From: Paralithodes platypus
Taxonomy: Eukaryota > Arthropoda > Malacostraca > Decapoda > Lithodidae
Length of the DNA: 64,000 nt
Assembly: GCA_032716605.1 (NCBI GenBank)
Contig: CM064572.1
Coordinates: forward strand, 38,990,777-39,054,776
Reading direction: 5' to 3'
Position 1 is the first letter of the stretch. The number at the start of each line of letters is the position of its first letter. The translations under genes and the position numbers were made by a program. Below, piece after piece: positions 34,664 to 44,906 of this stretch. The notes beneath the pieces were generated by a model, which made no database searches, had not been told where the DNA came from, and was given only the letters and a program-made list of their open reading frames with translations.

Positions 34664-36340
34664 TGTTACGACCGGGGGACTCGTATAAAACAAGGACTCT
34701 TAATCATTGGACTAGAAAGGCACACAGCCACAACGATAACAGTAGATCCAACCCTCGAACTTATAATGCCGGCGCACAAAAATACCTATACCCTCCAGAG
34801 TTAAATCTGCGATAGCGGGGTATCCTTTAACTCGGTATAAATGCACTACTACTACAGGCTGATGATCTCTGATACTGCCTGATCACAACAACATACAATT
34901 ACGTTAATAATGTATACAAGGAAAGAGATAGAGAGCTTAATTAAATCACTGAAATGATTTAATGCAAACAAGAAGAATGTATAATTAAAGTTACTATAAC
35001 AATAATAAACTGTCACTCCTATATTAAAGAAAGTGAATGAAAGTCCTAAAGCATCGAGCAGGAATCTTCTGAAGAAAGTCTGATGCTGCTTAAGATGATC
35101 GAATCAGATTTTGAACTGTTATATAAAGCAGGAACAAGATATGACAAGTGTAGGGACATATAGTGTTAACTGGCACGGGAATAATAACTAATGCACAATA
35201 GTATTATCTCCAACAACAAAAGAAGTACTTCCGCAGGCAACTCAAAAAGCCTGCTCTGGTTGTGCAACTCAACAACAACCAAGGCTTACATTCAACGTGA
35301 ATGAAAATGCTGCATACATAACATAAGAGTTAATAATCTTAATCGGGTGTCTGCTAGGCGAATAAAGTCTAGCTGGGATGTAGTAGGCTAGGAAACAATG
35401 GCTGAGCAAGCGGCTCGTAGTCTAGCGAGGTCCTTAAGACTGTACGGCCAAATTACGTTAAATGACGGGGTGCTCTCTTGAGAGATCCAGATCGCTAGTA
35501 TCTGGTTCTCTCCTGGCGACCCTCTCAAAGTCAAAGCAAAACGAGTTAGCACAGTGTTGGGTGGCAGAGGCAAAAGCCCTCACTCGCAACACAGTGCTAA
35601 ACTCACAAGGTACACAGTCAGAAAGACCACCTAGGCTTCCCACGTATCCGTTGCGATTGTACAGGTTCAACATAACCTGGTACACATCGGAAATCAGAAC
35701 AACAATAGCCTCACCCGAGTCTAGCATTAAATAGCCCAGCAGACAACCAAGAAAAAGGTAGGGAGACACCGTGAGTGTGTCGAACCTCTACAGACAAAAT
35801 GTTAACCCCTCCAAAATGTCTATCTAAACATGGAATATCTGAGAGCTTCAGCATATAATACGATGGCCGATATATGAAATCGTGCAGAACCAAAGGGGAG
35901 TTATGATGTTAAATAGATTGGAAGAATGAGAGGTAAGAAGTTGAGAGAGAGAGAAAGTGTTCTATAGGTAGAAGTCGGGGACAGGTGGTAAGGGAGGTGT
36001 GAAGGGTATGCTGGTCAGGCAAGCTCTGAAGAGAGTAGCTCCTCGGGACCCCCAGGATCACACAAAGGCATGGTGGTCAGCCAATCACAGGCCGCTACGT
36101 CACCAGGCAGCAGGCCTGCAGAAGGCGCCAGGAACCACCAGCCAATCAAAACCGAGAGAAAGCCCACGCGGGCTAGGGACTCCTCCGGGAGGGAGGAAGG
36201 AGGAGGGAAAGCAACACTCACTGCCCCCACGCTGCTCGCTCGCTCTCTCTCAACTTCACTACAATGCATCTTATGTTCTACTCATGATATAAAATATAAT
36301 GCATTGTCACAGGCGAAAATAAAGACCACTTTTATACTGC
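34664..36340 (-). repeat. Probable 3' LTR side of Gypsy element 1
   Basis: TGTTACGACCGGGGGACTCG and the following TATAAAACAAGG at 34664 recur at 40883 (TGTTACGACCGGGACTCA, TATAAAACAAGG), 6219 bp away. They mark equivalent LTR ends. The inner boundary is unresolved: TGTCACA-type ends occur near 36310 and 36347. Within it, 35999-36250 is GC-richer unique DNA without a gene, and TGTCACAGGC ... GCCTGTGACA (36305-36348) is an inverted pair. Confidence 0.55.
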
Positions 36341-36832
36341 CTGTGACATGACGATTCCCAAGAAAGAAAGTACAACATTGTAGATAGACTGTAGCCCATT
36401 TCACTGCCCGGGCGAGCGCTAGTGGCTACCGGGAGGCGATTAGCCAACGCTGGCAGGCGTCTCACCCCGCCCAAGATATAGGACGCTCAACATTAGGTGA
36501 GCACGATATCTGACAAGGCAGAATGCCGACAAGACCCGTCACACATAGCCACTCCACCGGAAAGGAAATGCAAAGCTCAAGTCTTACATAAAACAACATA
36601 TCAACATAAAGAAAATCTTATAACCCCTCCCAAACATAATAGTATAATTTAGCCTACTATGCTCCCTGAGCGAGCTTCACAGAACCCAGCCTCCTAAGTG
36701 AAAGACAGGTTCAACTTAGGACTTTAGCTATCATATTGGCAACTTACAATTAACTATCAAAAGAAAGAGTTTTTATAGAATTTTCATTTTTTTATAATGT
36801 TTATGGCGGCTGCACTTACAGGGGCAAGCCTA
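36341..36832. other. Noncoding DNA between pol remnant and LTR of Gypsy element 1
   Basis: No coding region. 36400-36480 is GC-rich and the rest A/T-rich. A CCCCTCCC run at 36623-36630 would read as a purine tract in the element's orientation, but it does not adjoin a clear LTR start. Confidence 0.35.
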
Positions 36833-38050
36833 TTTTACTCCACTCTCAACACACACTGACTGAACGGCGAGGGTTCTCCTGCAAACAAACCCTCTCGTGA
36901 CAAACAATCAGCCAAAACATTATCAGTGCCCTTAGCATGCCACACATCCAACTTGTGTTCCGGCAGCACAACAACACCTGGCACTGATAAACTGCCCAGT
37001 TCATCACAAGACTGGCACTTCTCTTCGCTCATTCCGGCAACGGGACCTGCCAAAAGCCTTTCACTAGTTCTACCTTCGTGATAGGCGATGCAGCCCCGAG
37101 GCGGTCTATGGTGTCGTCAACTCTCGATAAGATATAGGCGTCTGTCAGGGATAATGCACACACACTCTCGCAATCAACACACTCACTGATCTTGCCACTT
37201 AACACAGGTTACAAAGTTACAGGCAACGACCACTCACGACATTCCTTATCCCTCAAACCCTTTTTCCACATGTCGTCTAGCTCTGTTTTCACGACAGGCT
37301 TTTTAGCAGGATTTATACGGTAGGGAATTAACTAAGCCTTGCACTGTCTCCAGCCTCCATGTCGGATTCTACCCCATACATCAGGGCTGGAGAAGCAACA
37401 AACATGCAGATGCACTGCCACAGCCTAGTAAACAATTTATCTTGCAGAACAACATGCCTAGTGCCCTCCCACAACCCAGCCGAGACCGCAGCTTCTAACC
37501 TGTAGTCTCCCTCCTTCTCCACCTCCGTCCCTAGAACAGCCAGGTCATGAGAGGGACAATCAGTACCACCTGTGCAGTCACTCCCATAGTTCATTATTGT
37601 TAAGGCTTCCCCGCCGATACCGTACATGCGCACCCCCGCATTCCTTGCAACTACATCTGCCTGCGCAGCATCACCGCTTTTAGCGACATGGCCAGATACA
37701 GTCGGTCTATGGTAGTGCTGTTGCATTCGACTAGAGCAGCATTGGGAGGCTATACAACGACCGGGGACATCCACTCCACAGCCAACCTCACCAATCTGCT
37801 CAATGTCCTCCTTCTGACCACCACCCTTGGCAGCCATGGGTCGACCTTGACCTGACAACCATGTACAAGCCTCGTCGCCCACCTTGAACCACCGAAACAA
37901 CGAGGCTAACGGTCTCCCAACATTCACGTGACCTGCCCGCGGAACATCTTGCACCGCCTGAGTTGTGAGGCTCGGGTGCTCGGCACGACCAGTGGGGTAT
38001 GAACCGAGCTGGTTCTGGAGCGCTGCACACTGCTGCTCAGGCAGGTGCTC
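36833..38050 (-). pseudogene. Gypsy element 1: pol remnant with internal deletion
   Basis: On the minus strand, after the protease region, VAVEALEHLPEQQCAALQNQ and DVPRAGHVNVG mark the usual spacer before RT. A stretch without family similarity follows (37328-37900). Then PYRINPAKKPVVKTELDDMW (~37320-37260), a stop, and the RT entry DAYILSRVDDTIDRLGAA. This jumps within ~100 bp to HKLDVWHAKGTDNVLADCLSR (37000-36890), the end of an RNase H domain. Most of RT, most of RNase H and all of integrase are gone. It is an inactive internal-deletion derivative. Confidence 0.75.
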
Positions 38051-39399
38051 TAGCGCTTCCACAGCCACCAGACTCGTATCCCCCGCTCCTGCTCCGCCGA
38101 GACATGACAATCCCTACTCTCCTCCACCTGTGCCCTACTGCCCCCCTCTCCTTCTCCACCTTGGCCGGTGCAGACCAATGCAGGGACAGTAGGCTGCTCA
38201 GGTGGTTGCCTCACAAACTCCTCCAACAGGTTCACATGACATGTTTCCCCGTCCTCGTGTTTTATCTCGACAGCACCATTACCACACTTCTGAACTTCCG
38301 GATCCTCCAACTGCAGTTTACAAATATCTGAGGGAACCAACCTGTCTAAATGCTTCCGAAGCAACCCAAGTCCTCCCCCAATATCAAACTGAGCAACCCT
38401 TTTTTCTCTCTGTGTGTAACGTTGCTGCCTCGGAGTCTCTTCCTGCCCTACCTCCTCACTAGCTGTGACAGGTCCTGGGGCCTCTCCAGACTCCAACAAT
38501 GATGCCAATACTGAGTTGCCAAGAAGAGCTGCTGGTACTAAACTCTCCAAACTTTTACCAACATTAGCCGTTTTCGTCCAACCATTCCTACGTTGATCAG
38601 AAGACTGAGGAATAGGCTGTGACACTTTGGATGCAAGAGATCTTGTAACAACACAAGCCATAGGTTGTACATGACACTTCTTTACCCACTCCTGTTTCTC
38701 CATACTCACGTCGGCCGGCTTCTCGGTGACGACTAAGGGTGAAACCTCAGAAGTAGGCACCGCAAAGTCCTTGCCGAGAAGGAGGTCGACGCCCCCAACA
38801 GGCCAGTTCTCCACAATTCCCACATCCAACTCTCGTGTCATACCATCTACCTCCAGTTCCATCCTGACCAACGGGTATGACCTGATAGCATTGATACCTT
38901 GCACCACAACCACCAGTGCTGCATTTATTGGCCTACCAGTAAAGTTCTTCATCAAAGTCTGAGAGGCACCCGTGTCTCGCAACAGCTCAACTCCATGCTT
39001 CTTACCAGCCCACTTCACGGAGCCACGCCCTCGATGGTCGCAAAAGACATCGCGGACAGGGTTCGAGCCTTCCGGATTCTTCTCCACTGGCTGTGTCCCA
39101 GCCTCTGACGTTATACCCCGGGCAAACTCAGACGACTTCGGGGACACCCCAATGTTGCGAGCCAAAGACACAACTACATTAGGTAGCTTGCTTGGACAGG
39201 CTCTTGCAAAATGCTCCTTCTCATGACAATGAAAACACTCTAACTCCCCCTTGGGCTTCCCTTGAGGTGGGGAAGGGCCCTGACCCTTCTTAAACGGGAC
39301 AGTATTAGGTTTATGGTCAGAATTAATATAATTGCTCTTGTAGTTATTGTTATATGGTGTATCACTGACTCGGAGGGGGGGGGGGGTGGAGTGTTGCAC
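38050..39399 (-). pseudogene. Gypsy element 1: zinc knuckle and protease
   Basis: The minus frame carries CFHCHEKEHFARAC (retroviral-type zinc knuckle, RNA binding) near residue 60. The aspartic protease active site ELLRDTGASQTLM follows near residue 145, and VDLLLGKDFAVPTSEV near 215 is the usual flap/end block. A long linker to ~38050 follows. It overlaps the upstream gag frame at 39240-39399 in another frame. The switch coincides with a homopolymer (11 C on the minus strand, ~39376-39386). Confidence 0.82.
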
Positions 39400-40676
39400 C
39401 CCTTGTTACCTGCATCGTTCCGTTGTGCAGACCCGCACCCACGAATCAGCGATAGCCTACAGTCAGCCATCTCAGCTGCCTCCTGAAGAGTTTTCGGGTT
39501 CTTTTCTTTAAGATTCAACGTCAGATCCCTGCCCGTACACTTAAACAACTGCTCGAGAAGCATCAACATTTTTATCTCATCAAACGTCGTTGCCTTCTCC
39601 GATCTCAGCCAATTCCCAAATGCATCGGACAGATCCTGGGCATGCTCAAGAAAGGTGCACTCACAACCCTTCGTTACACCCCGGAACTTCAATCTGTACG
39701 TCTCTGGTTGTAACTCATATGCCCACAGGACAGCCTCCTTCAATTCCTCATAATCGATGCCAGAATCCAAGGGCAACGCATCATATGCCTTGAGTCCTTT
39801 GCCAACCAACCTAGAGGAAACAAGGGCTGCCCACTTAACCTCGGGCCATTGGTGCTCCCGGCACTTCTTCTCAAAACGCATGAAAAATTCAGTGACACCC
39901 GACTCATCAAATACAGGGCCCAACTTGAGCAGGTGCGATAAAGACTGATCAAGACCTCGATTCCCAGAACCGAGACGCTGCCCTGTCGGCTCCACCCGAG
40001 ACTTCTCAAGATCTATGTCTGCACAGTACTTCGTAGCCTCAACCCGAAGCTCAGCCTCTCTCTGCTTAAGCTCACTCTCTCGCTGCCGTTGCTCGAGCTC
40101 ATATCTGGCCCTTCTCTCCTCAGCCTGAATCTTAGCCATCTCAAACTCCCGCTGCTGCTGCTCAGATTCCCGCTGCTGCTGCATCTTAGCCATCTCAAGC
40201 TGGAAGAGCATATGTGGAGGCAAACCTTGAGGAGGAGGAGATGCAACAATTGGAGACTCACCCAAGTGCAAACCACGCTGCCAGTGACTATCGGCCTGCG
40301 GGAACGTACCCGGCTCCGGAGCCCGAGGGGGCGCCATGGTAGGAGTCGAGTGGAATGGGGGCTGGGCCGAAGGTGCCCCAGCTCCCGCTCCACCCGAAGC
40401 CCCACGCACCCCGCCGAGCACACAGGCCACCAGGTCACCTCTCGACATGCTGCTAGTGCCCACATGCCCCATGACCGTGGCCAAACACTGGAGACCATAC
40501 CGATCAATCCCCGACACCCGGTCAACAGTAATAGGTATCTCCAGAAACTTCCTTGCATCCTCCTCACTAGTTATAACTCTAATGCCTTCGGACAAACCCC
40601 ACTGCTGCACCTCAGAGCCTGCTTCCCGTACTGTGTCCTCACTGTACACTGATCCGTCGTCTGACATAGTGTCCAC
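39240..40676 (-). CDS. Gypsy element 1: Gag with SCAN-like domain
   Basis: This 478-aa minus frame starts at MDTMSDDGSVYSED, just inside the 5' LTR and primer site. A Gly/Pro-rich part is followed by a heptad-like coiled coil rich in Gln/Glu/Arg (MAKMQQQRESEQQQREFEM, residues ~155-215). A helical domain (YELQPETYRLKFRGV, residues ~335-425) resembles the SCAN domain of Gypsy Gags. It would form the capsid. The frame is open to 39240, but its last ~40 residues lie beyond the C-run frameshift and do not look like Gag. The zinc knuckle is in the other frame, so a normal Gag is not expected. Confidence 0.8.
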   Translation of the reverse strand: MDTMSDDGSVYSEDTVREAGSEVQQWGLSEGIRVITSEEDARKFLEIPITVDRVSGIDRYGLQCLATVMGHVGTSSMSRGDLVACVLGGVRGASGGAGAGAPSAQPPFHSTPTMAPPRAPEPGTFPQADSHWQRGLHLGESPIVASPPPQGLPPHMLFQLEMAKMQQQRESEQQQREFEMAKIQAEERRARYELEQRQRESELKQREAELRVEATKYCADIDLEKSRVEPTGQRLGSGNRGLDQSLSHLLKLGPVFDESGVTEFFMRFEKKCREHQWPEVKWAALVSSRLVGKGLKAYDALPLDSGIDYEELKEAVLWAYELQPETYRLKFRGVTKGCECTFLEHAQDLSDAFGNWLRSEKATTFDEIKMLMLLEQLFKCTGRDLTLNLKEKNPKTLQEAAEMADCRLSLIRGCGSAQRNDAGNKGCNTPPPPPSESVIHHITITTRAIILILTINLILSRLRRVRALPHLKGSPRGS

Positions 40677-40863
40677 CGAAAATTCTCAACGTTTATCAAA
40701 TAAAAGAAGTACCTAACTCTCATGTAGCACTATTCACTCAAAAATGCTTGAAGACTCTTAAGTGTTATACTACTTGCCAAACAAAAATTGTGTCCACTAT
40801 ATTCCTTTAAACAAAAACAAATGACCACAACACTCCTGCAATATTTCTCTAAGTTCACAAAAT

Positions 40864-40882
40864 CCTAAGCAAGGTCGCCATA
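40864..40882 (-). promoter_or_regulatory. Primer-binding site of Gypsy element 1
   Basis: On the minus strand the LTR end CGGTCGTAACA is followed within two bases by TGGCGACCTTGCTTAGG. TGGCGACC is a primer-site start seen in many Gypsy elements. The matching host tRNA cannot be named here. Confidence 0.6.
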
Positions 40883-40934
40883 TGTTACGACCGGGACTCA
40901 TATAAAACAAGGGCTCTTCAATACCTTAATTAAA

Positions 40935-42233
40935 ACGGGGTGACAGATAAAACAAATACCTCCCCCTTAATTAAAACGGGGTGACAGATAAAACAAATAC
41001 CTCCCCCTTAATTAAAACGGGGTGACAGATAAAACATATACCTCCCCCTTAATTAAAACGGGGTGACAGATAAAACAATACTCCCCCCTTATTAAAACGG
41101 GGTGACAGATAAAACAAATACCTCCCCCTTAATTAAAACGGGGTGACAGATAAAACAAATACCTCCCCCTTAATTAAAACGGGGTGACAGATAAAACAAA
41201 TACCTCCCCCTTAATTAAAACGGGGTGACAGATAAAACAAATACCTCCCCTTAATTAAAACGGGGTGACAGATAAAACAAATACCTCCCCCTTATTAAAA
41301 CGGGGTGACAGATAAACAAATACCTCCCCCTTAATTAAAACGGGGTGACAGATAAAACCAATTCCCCCCCCCTAATTAAAATGGGGGGACAGAAAAAACC
41401 AATACCTCCCCCTTAATTTAAACGGGGTGACAGATAAACAAAATACCTCCCCCTTAATTAAAACAGGGTGACAGATAAAACAAATACCTCCCCCTTAATT
41501 AAAACGGGGTGACAGATAAAACAAATACCTCCCCCTTAATTAAAACGGGGTGACAGATAAAACAAATACCTCCCCCTTAATTAAAATGGGGTGACAGATA
41601 AAACAAATACCTCCCCCTTAATTAAAACGGGGTGACAGATAAAACAAATACCTCCCCCTTAATTAAAACGGGGTGACAGATAAAACAAATACCTCCTCCT
41701 TAATTAAAACGGGGTGACAGATAAAACAAATACCTCCCCCTTAATTAAAACGGGGTGACAGATAAAACAAATACCTCCCCCTTAATTAAAATGGGGTGAC
41801 AGATAAAACAAATACCTCCCCCTTAATTAAAACGGGGTGACAGATAAAACAAATACCCCCTTAATTAAAACGGGGTGACAGATAAAACAAATACCTCCCC
41901 CTTAATTAAAACGGGGTGACAGATAAAACAAATACCTCCCCCTTAATTAAAACGGGGTGACAGATAAAACAATACCTCCCCCTTAATTAAAACGGGGTGA
42001 CAGATAAAACAAATACCTCCCCCTTAATTAAAACGGGGTGACAGATAAAACAAATACCTCCCCCTTAATTAAAACGGGGTGACAGATAAAACAAATACCT
42101 CCCCCTTAATTAAAACGGGGTGACAGATAAAAATACCTCCCCCTTAATTAAAACGGGGTGACAGATAAAACAAATACCTCCCCCTTAATTAAAACGGGGT
42201 GACAGATAAAACAAATACCTCCCCCTTAATTAA
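40935..42233 (+). repeat. 41-bp minisatellite, about 32 units, beside the Gypsy 1 5' LTR end
   Basis: The unit starts TTAATTAAAACGGGGTGACA and ends ATACCTCCCCC. Units vary by small indels. The array begins 50 bp beyond the LTR terminus at 40883 and ends at TTAAGCTGGTGTCACA, which again looks like an LTR edge. The array thus seems to have grown inside the LTR. Confidence 0.93.
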
Positions 42234-42289
42234 GCTGGTGTCACAGGAGCTCTTATTCCATAAATATTTACGGGCAATCTTCAAAATTT

Positions 42290-42445
42290 ATGATATAATC
42301 TAATTGATTAATTTCACTCTCAACACCAAACACCTGCCAATGAAATTAATGAAAGCATGTGATCTTCCCGCGATTCGAACCTGGGTTACCACATACAGAT
42401 CTTTAACACTCTAACCATTACACTATGAGAGATCAGCCACCTAGC
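42290..42445 (-). repeat. tRNA-derived SINE fragment
   Basis: On the minus strand the tRNA-like head CTCATAGTGTAATGGTTAGA ... GGTTCGAATCGCGG (B-box at ~42374) leads into a body with CATTGGCAGGTGTTTGGTG. That body end recurs at ~43762-43795. The head cannot form a full cloverleaf, so it is not called as a tRNA gene. Confidence 0.6.
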
Positions 42446-42587
42446 ATAATCTACCTTCAGTCTAGTTTCAGAATTCAAAGTGAAAGATCCTCAAAATATT
42501 ACGAGACAAAACTTTCTTATTGAAAATTGCTGGAAAAAAACGGTGGTGTGACACTGCATTAGTTTACATTGTGTAGAGGACAAATCC

Positions 42588-42801
42588 TATACCCTGTTCC
42601 AAATAGGTACCCCAGAAATCGTGAAACCTAGCCTCTGTAACTCAAAAATGGGCTAGAGCAAATGGGCTGTAAATTTCCACACCTATTCCCTGGCTGACCC
42701 TTCCCAAATGGTAACAAATATGTGCTTGATTACTTTAGTCGTTTGTGAGTTATTTAGGTTAATGTTCAAGATTTTGGCATACTTGTTTGGAACAGGGTAT
42801 A
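42588..42801 (+). mobile_element. TA-flanked MITE, best preserved copy (214 bp with flanks)
   Basis: The ends TATACCCTGTTCCAAATA and TGTTTGGAACAGGGTATA are near-perfect inverted repeats. Removing a terminal TA from each side leaves TIRs starting TACCC, as expected for a Tc1/mariner-type insertion with TA duplication. Internal blocks are shared with 1372, 20560, 26618, 26811, 43381 and 44464. No ORF. Confidence 0.8.
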
Positions 42802-42829
42802 GCACAATACTGTACGGCTGAATTCTGAT

Positions 42830-43075
42830 AAAGCGTAAATCTTTCTTCTACTCAATAAGTGAACTCTGGAACTCTCTCCCCTTAAACCAATCTTCCCTTC
42901 ATCCTATGACTTAGACTGCTTTAAACTTTGTGTGTCCAGTCATTTTCACCCCAAATTACCTTGAATTTGGCTAATGTCACTCTCTTGGCTTAGGGAGAGA
43001 CACTCGTCACAAACATCCTGATGTTTGTCTCCTTCAAACACATTGACCAAAAAAAAAAAAAAAAAAAAAAAAAAG
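42830..43075 (+). pseudogene. Jockey-like LINE 3' end with poly-A tail
   Basis: The plus strand encodes SELWNSLPLNQSS, matching the C-terminal ELWNSLPES block of the LINE at 45821-46321. The 3' untranslated CTTGGCTTAGGGAGAGACAC ... CAAACACATTGACC and a pure A run (43050-43074) follow. It is a heavily 5'-truncated copy. Confidence 0.8.
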
Positions 43076-43084
43076 AGCAAAATA

Positions 43085-43240
<156 letters not shown>

Positions 43241-43378
43241 TTAGTAAAACTCGCCGGAATGGAACACCAAGCGTTCGTCTATTACTCTATTCTCTCAAGA
43301 CATCTTCAGGGTATTACAAGAAAACAGGGGAAGACGGAGGATTAAATACCTCTCCTATATCATCTGTGAGATGCTAAC
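43241..43378 (-). mobile_element. 3' terminal fragment of a third PLE family
   Basis: No RT is left. Identification rests on position and form: on the minus strand it has CCTGAAGATGTC ... GACGAACGC (hammerhead-like) followed by GGTGTTCCATTCCGGCGAGT, then (TA)n. This is the layout of the 3' ends of PLE families 1, 2 and 4. Confidence 0.55.
43274..43309 (-). ncRNA. Hammerhead-like core, PLE family 3
   Basis: CTGAAGA, U, stem GUCU/AGAC with a longer loop, then GAAC. A CGC/GUG hairpin follows. The GAAA is changed to GAAC. Confidence 0.35.
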
Positions 43379-43380
43379 TA

Positions 43381-43590
43381 TACTCTATTCGCTATAAGTA
43401 AGCGAGAAATCATGATCTCTAACCTTTGTAACTAAAAAACGACTAGAGTAATCGAGCTAACATTCCTAACATTTTGGGAAGAGTCAGTAAAGGAATAGAT
43501 GTGGACATTTACAGCCAATTTGTTCTAGCCCTTTTTGAGTTACAGAGGATATAATTCATGATTTCTCGCCTACTTACAACGAATAGACTA
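43381..43590 (+). mobile_element. TA-flanked MITE, variant with long inverted ends
   Basis: The ends TACTCTATTCGCTATAAGTA and the complement of TACTTACAACGAATAGACTA match over ~35 bp, continuing through GCGAGAAATCATGA. TA lies on both sides (43379-43380, 43591-43592). The interior (GTTCTAGCCCTTTTTGAGTT, GGAATAGATGTGG) is that of the same family in inverted order. Confidence 0.75.
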
Positions 43591-43917
43591 TAGCATAATT
43601 ATACAAACAAACAAAATTGCCATCTTTCTGCCTTTTCCGATTGTTTACATTACATATTTTTTTTATTTCAGGCTATAAGGAAGTTGGTGCTGTAAGAATC
43701 CAATATAGCCGAATTACCAGCTACAATACGGTTTTAGTGCATATATAAATATATTTTATTAATTTCACTCAAACACCAAACACGTCCCAATGAAATATAT
43801 ATGAAGCTGCCTTTTAACTCGTGATTTGTTGTATTTTTGTCTTAGAAAGCCAAGTTAATGTCATTCTACCACGGTCATAAATACCTAATCTGCAAGGCTT
43901 TCATTGAAATATTTATT

Positions 43918-44000
<83 letters not shown>

Positions 44001-44260
44001 TGATAGTGAGAATGAGAGACTGAGAGAGAGAGTGTGTGAGTGAGCAAGAGAGAGAAAGAGTTACAATGAGTTACTAGGAATAGTTAGTATCTCAGAGACC
44101 TTGCGGCCCATTCCGAGAAGATACTCGAAGTGAACGGAGAGAGACTGTTTAGTGCACTACACTCTTTCAGAATGTGCAAAATACTATCTACTCTCTTCTT
44201 GAACTGTTCCAGTGAAGAACAATTTACAACTTCGGAGGGAAGTTTGTTTCAGGTACAACA

Positions 44261-44327
<67 letters not shown>

Positions 44328-44463
44328 GGGGGCAGGGATTGTATAACTAATTGACAGAACCATAAATATTATACTCGGTCCACCAAAAGAAAGCATTTAT
44401 TTGGCTTACGTTATTTCGCCAAAAAAGTTATTCTCAAACGAGTAATTTCGCTAACACCTCAAT
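43591..44463. repeat. Noncoding DNA with long (GA)n tracts
   Basis: (GA)n at 43919-43998 and 44263-44317, the latter followed by a G run to ~44331. A SINE-tail block lies at 43755-43795. No gene. Confidence 0.85.
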
Positions 44464-44592
44464 TCGACACTACACCCTATTCCAAGTAAGTAGGCCAACA
44501 CTGTTGAACATTAATCTCTATAACTCACAAACGTCTATAGTAATCTATTTGTACCATTTGGGAAGGTTCAGCCAGGGAATAGGTGTGGAAAT

Positions 44593-44596
<4 letters not shown>
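44464..44596 (+). repeat. Truncated TA-flanked MITE
   Basis: ACACCCTATTCCAAGTAAGT, CTCTATAACTCACAAACGTC and GGGAAGGTTCAGCCAGGGAA match the family. The copy is cut by (CT)n at 44597. Confidence 0.6.
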
Positions 44597-44636
<40 letters not shown>

Positions 44637-44783
44637 AGGACGAACTAAGTGGAACCGGAGTTTAGTGGAGCTAAGGAAAGTAGGTAAAGAGTGGGAGGGA
44701 AATGTGGCTCTTAGCTCTCTTTTCTTTTAGTCCACTCTTTCTTCCCTCTGCTCTCTAATTCCCGGAGGGGGAGGAGGAGGAGA

Positions 44784-44831
<48 letters not shown>

Positions 44832-44888
44832 TATGATAGGCCAATATTAAGTAAAAAAAAAAACCCAATTAGGTATGCTATATACTGT
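44597..44888. repeat. (CT)n and (GA)n microsatellites
   Basis: (CT)n at 44597-44634 and (GA)n at 44787-44829. The unique DNA between shows no gene. Confidence 0.9.
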
Positions 44889-44906
44889 ATATATATATAT
44901 ATATAT
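44889..44906. repeat. (TA)n tract at the 3' end of PLE family 4
   Basis: A short TA tract directly adjoining the PLE terminus. Confidence 0.85.

Noticed and set aside
35388..36350. Small protein genes in the Gypsy 1 LTR area
   Set aside because: Several overlapping ORFs on both strands have no motif or start context. Treated as chance frames in GC-richer DNA.
37328..38110. Independent 260-aa host gene
   Set aside because: It lies in the pol region of Gypsy 1 and its first part is the LEHLPEQQ spacer of that element. The rest has no recognisable family.
40935..42233. CRISPR-like regular array
   Set aside because: The units are contiguous with no unique spacers and sit in a eukaryotic LTR element. 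It is a minisatellite.
42360..42440. tRNA gene on the minus strand
   Set aside because: A- and B-box-like sequence is present but the acceptor and D arms do not pair, and a SINE body follows. Called as a SINE head.
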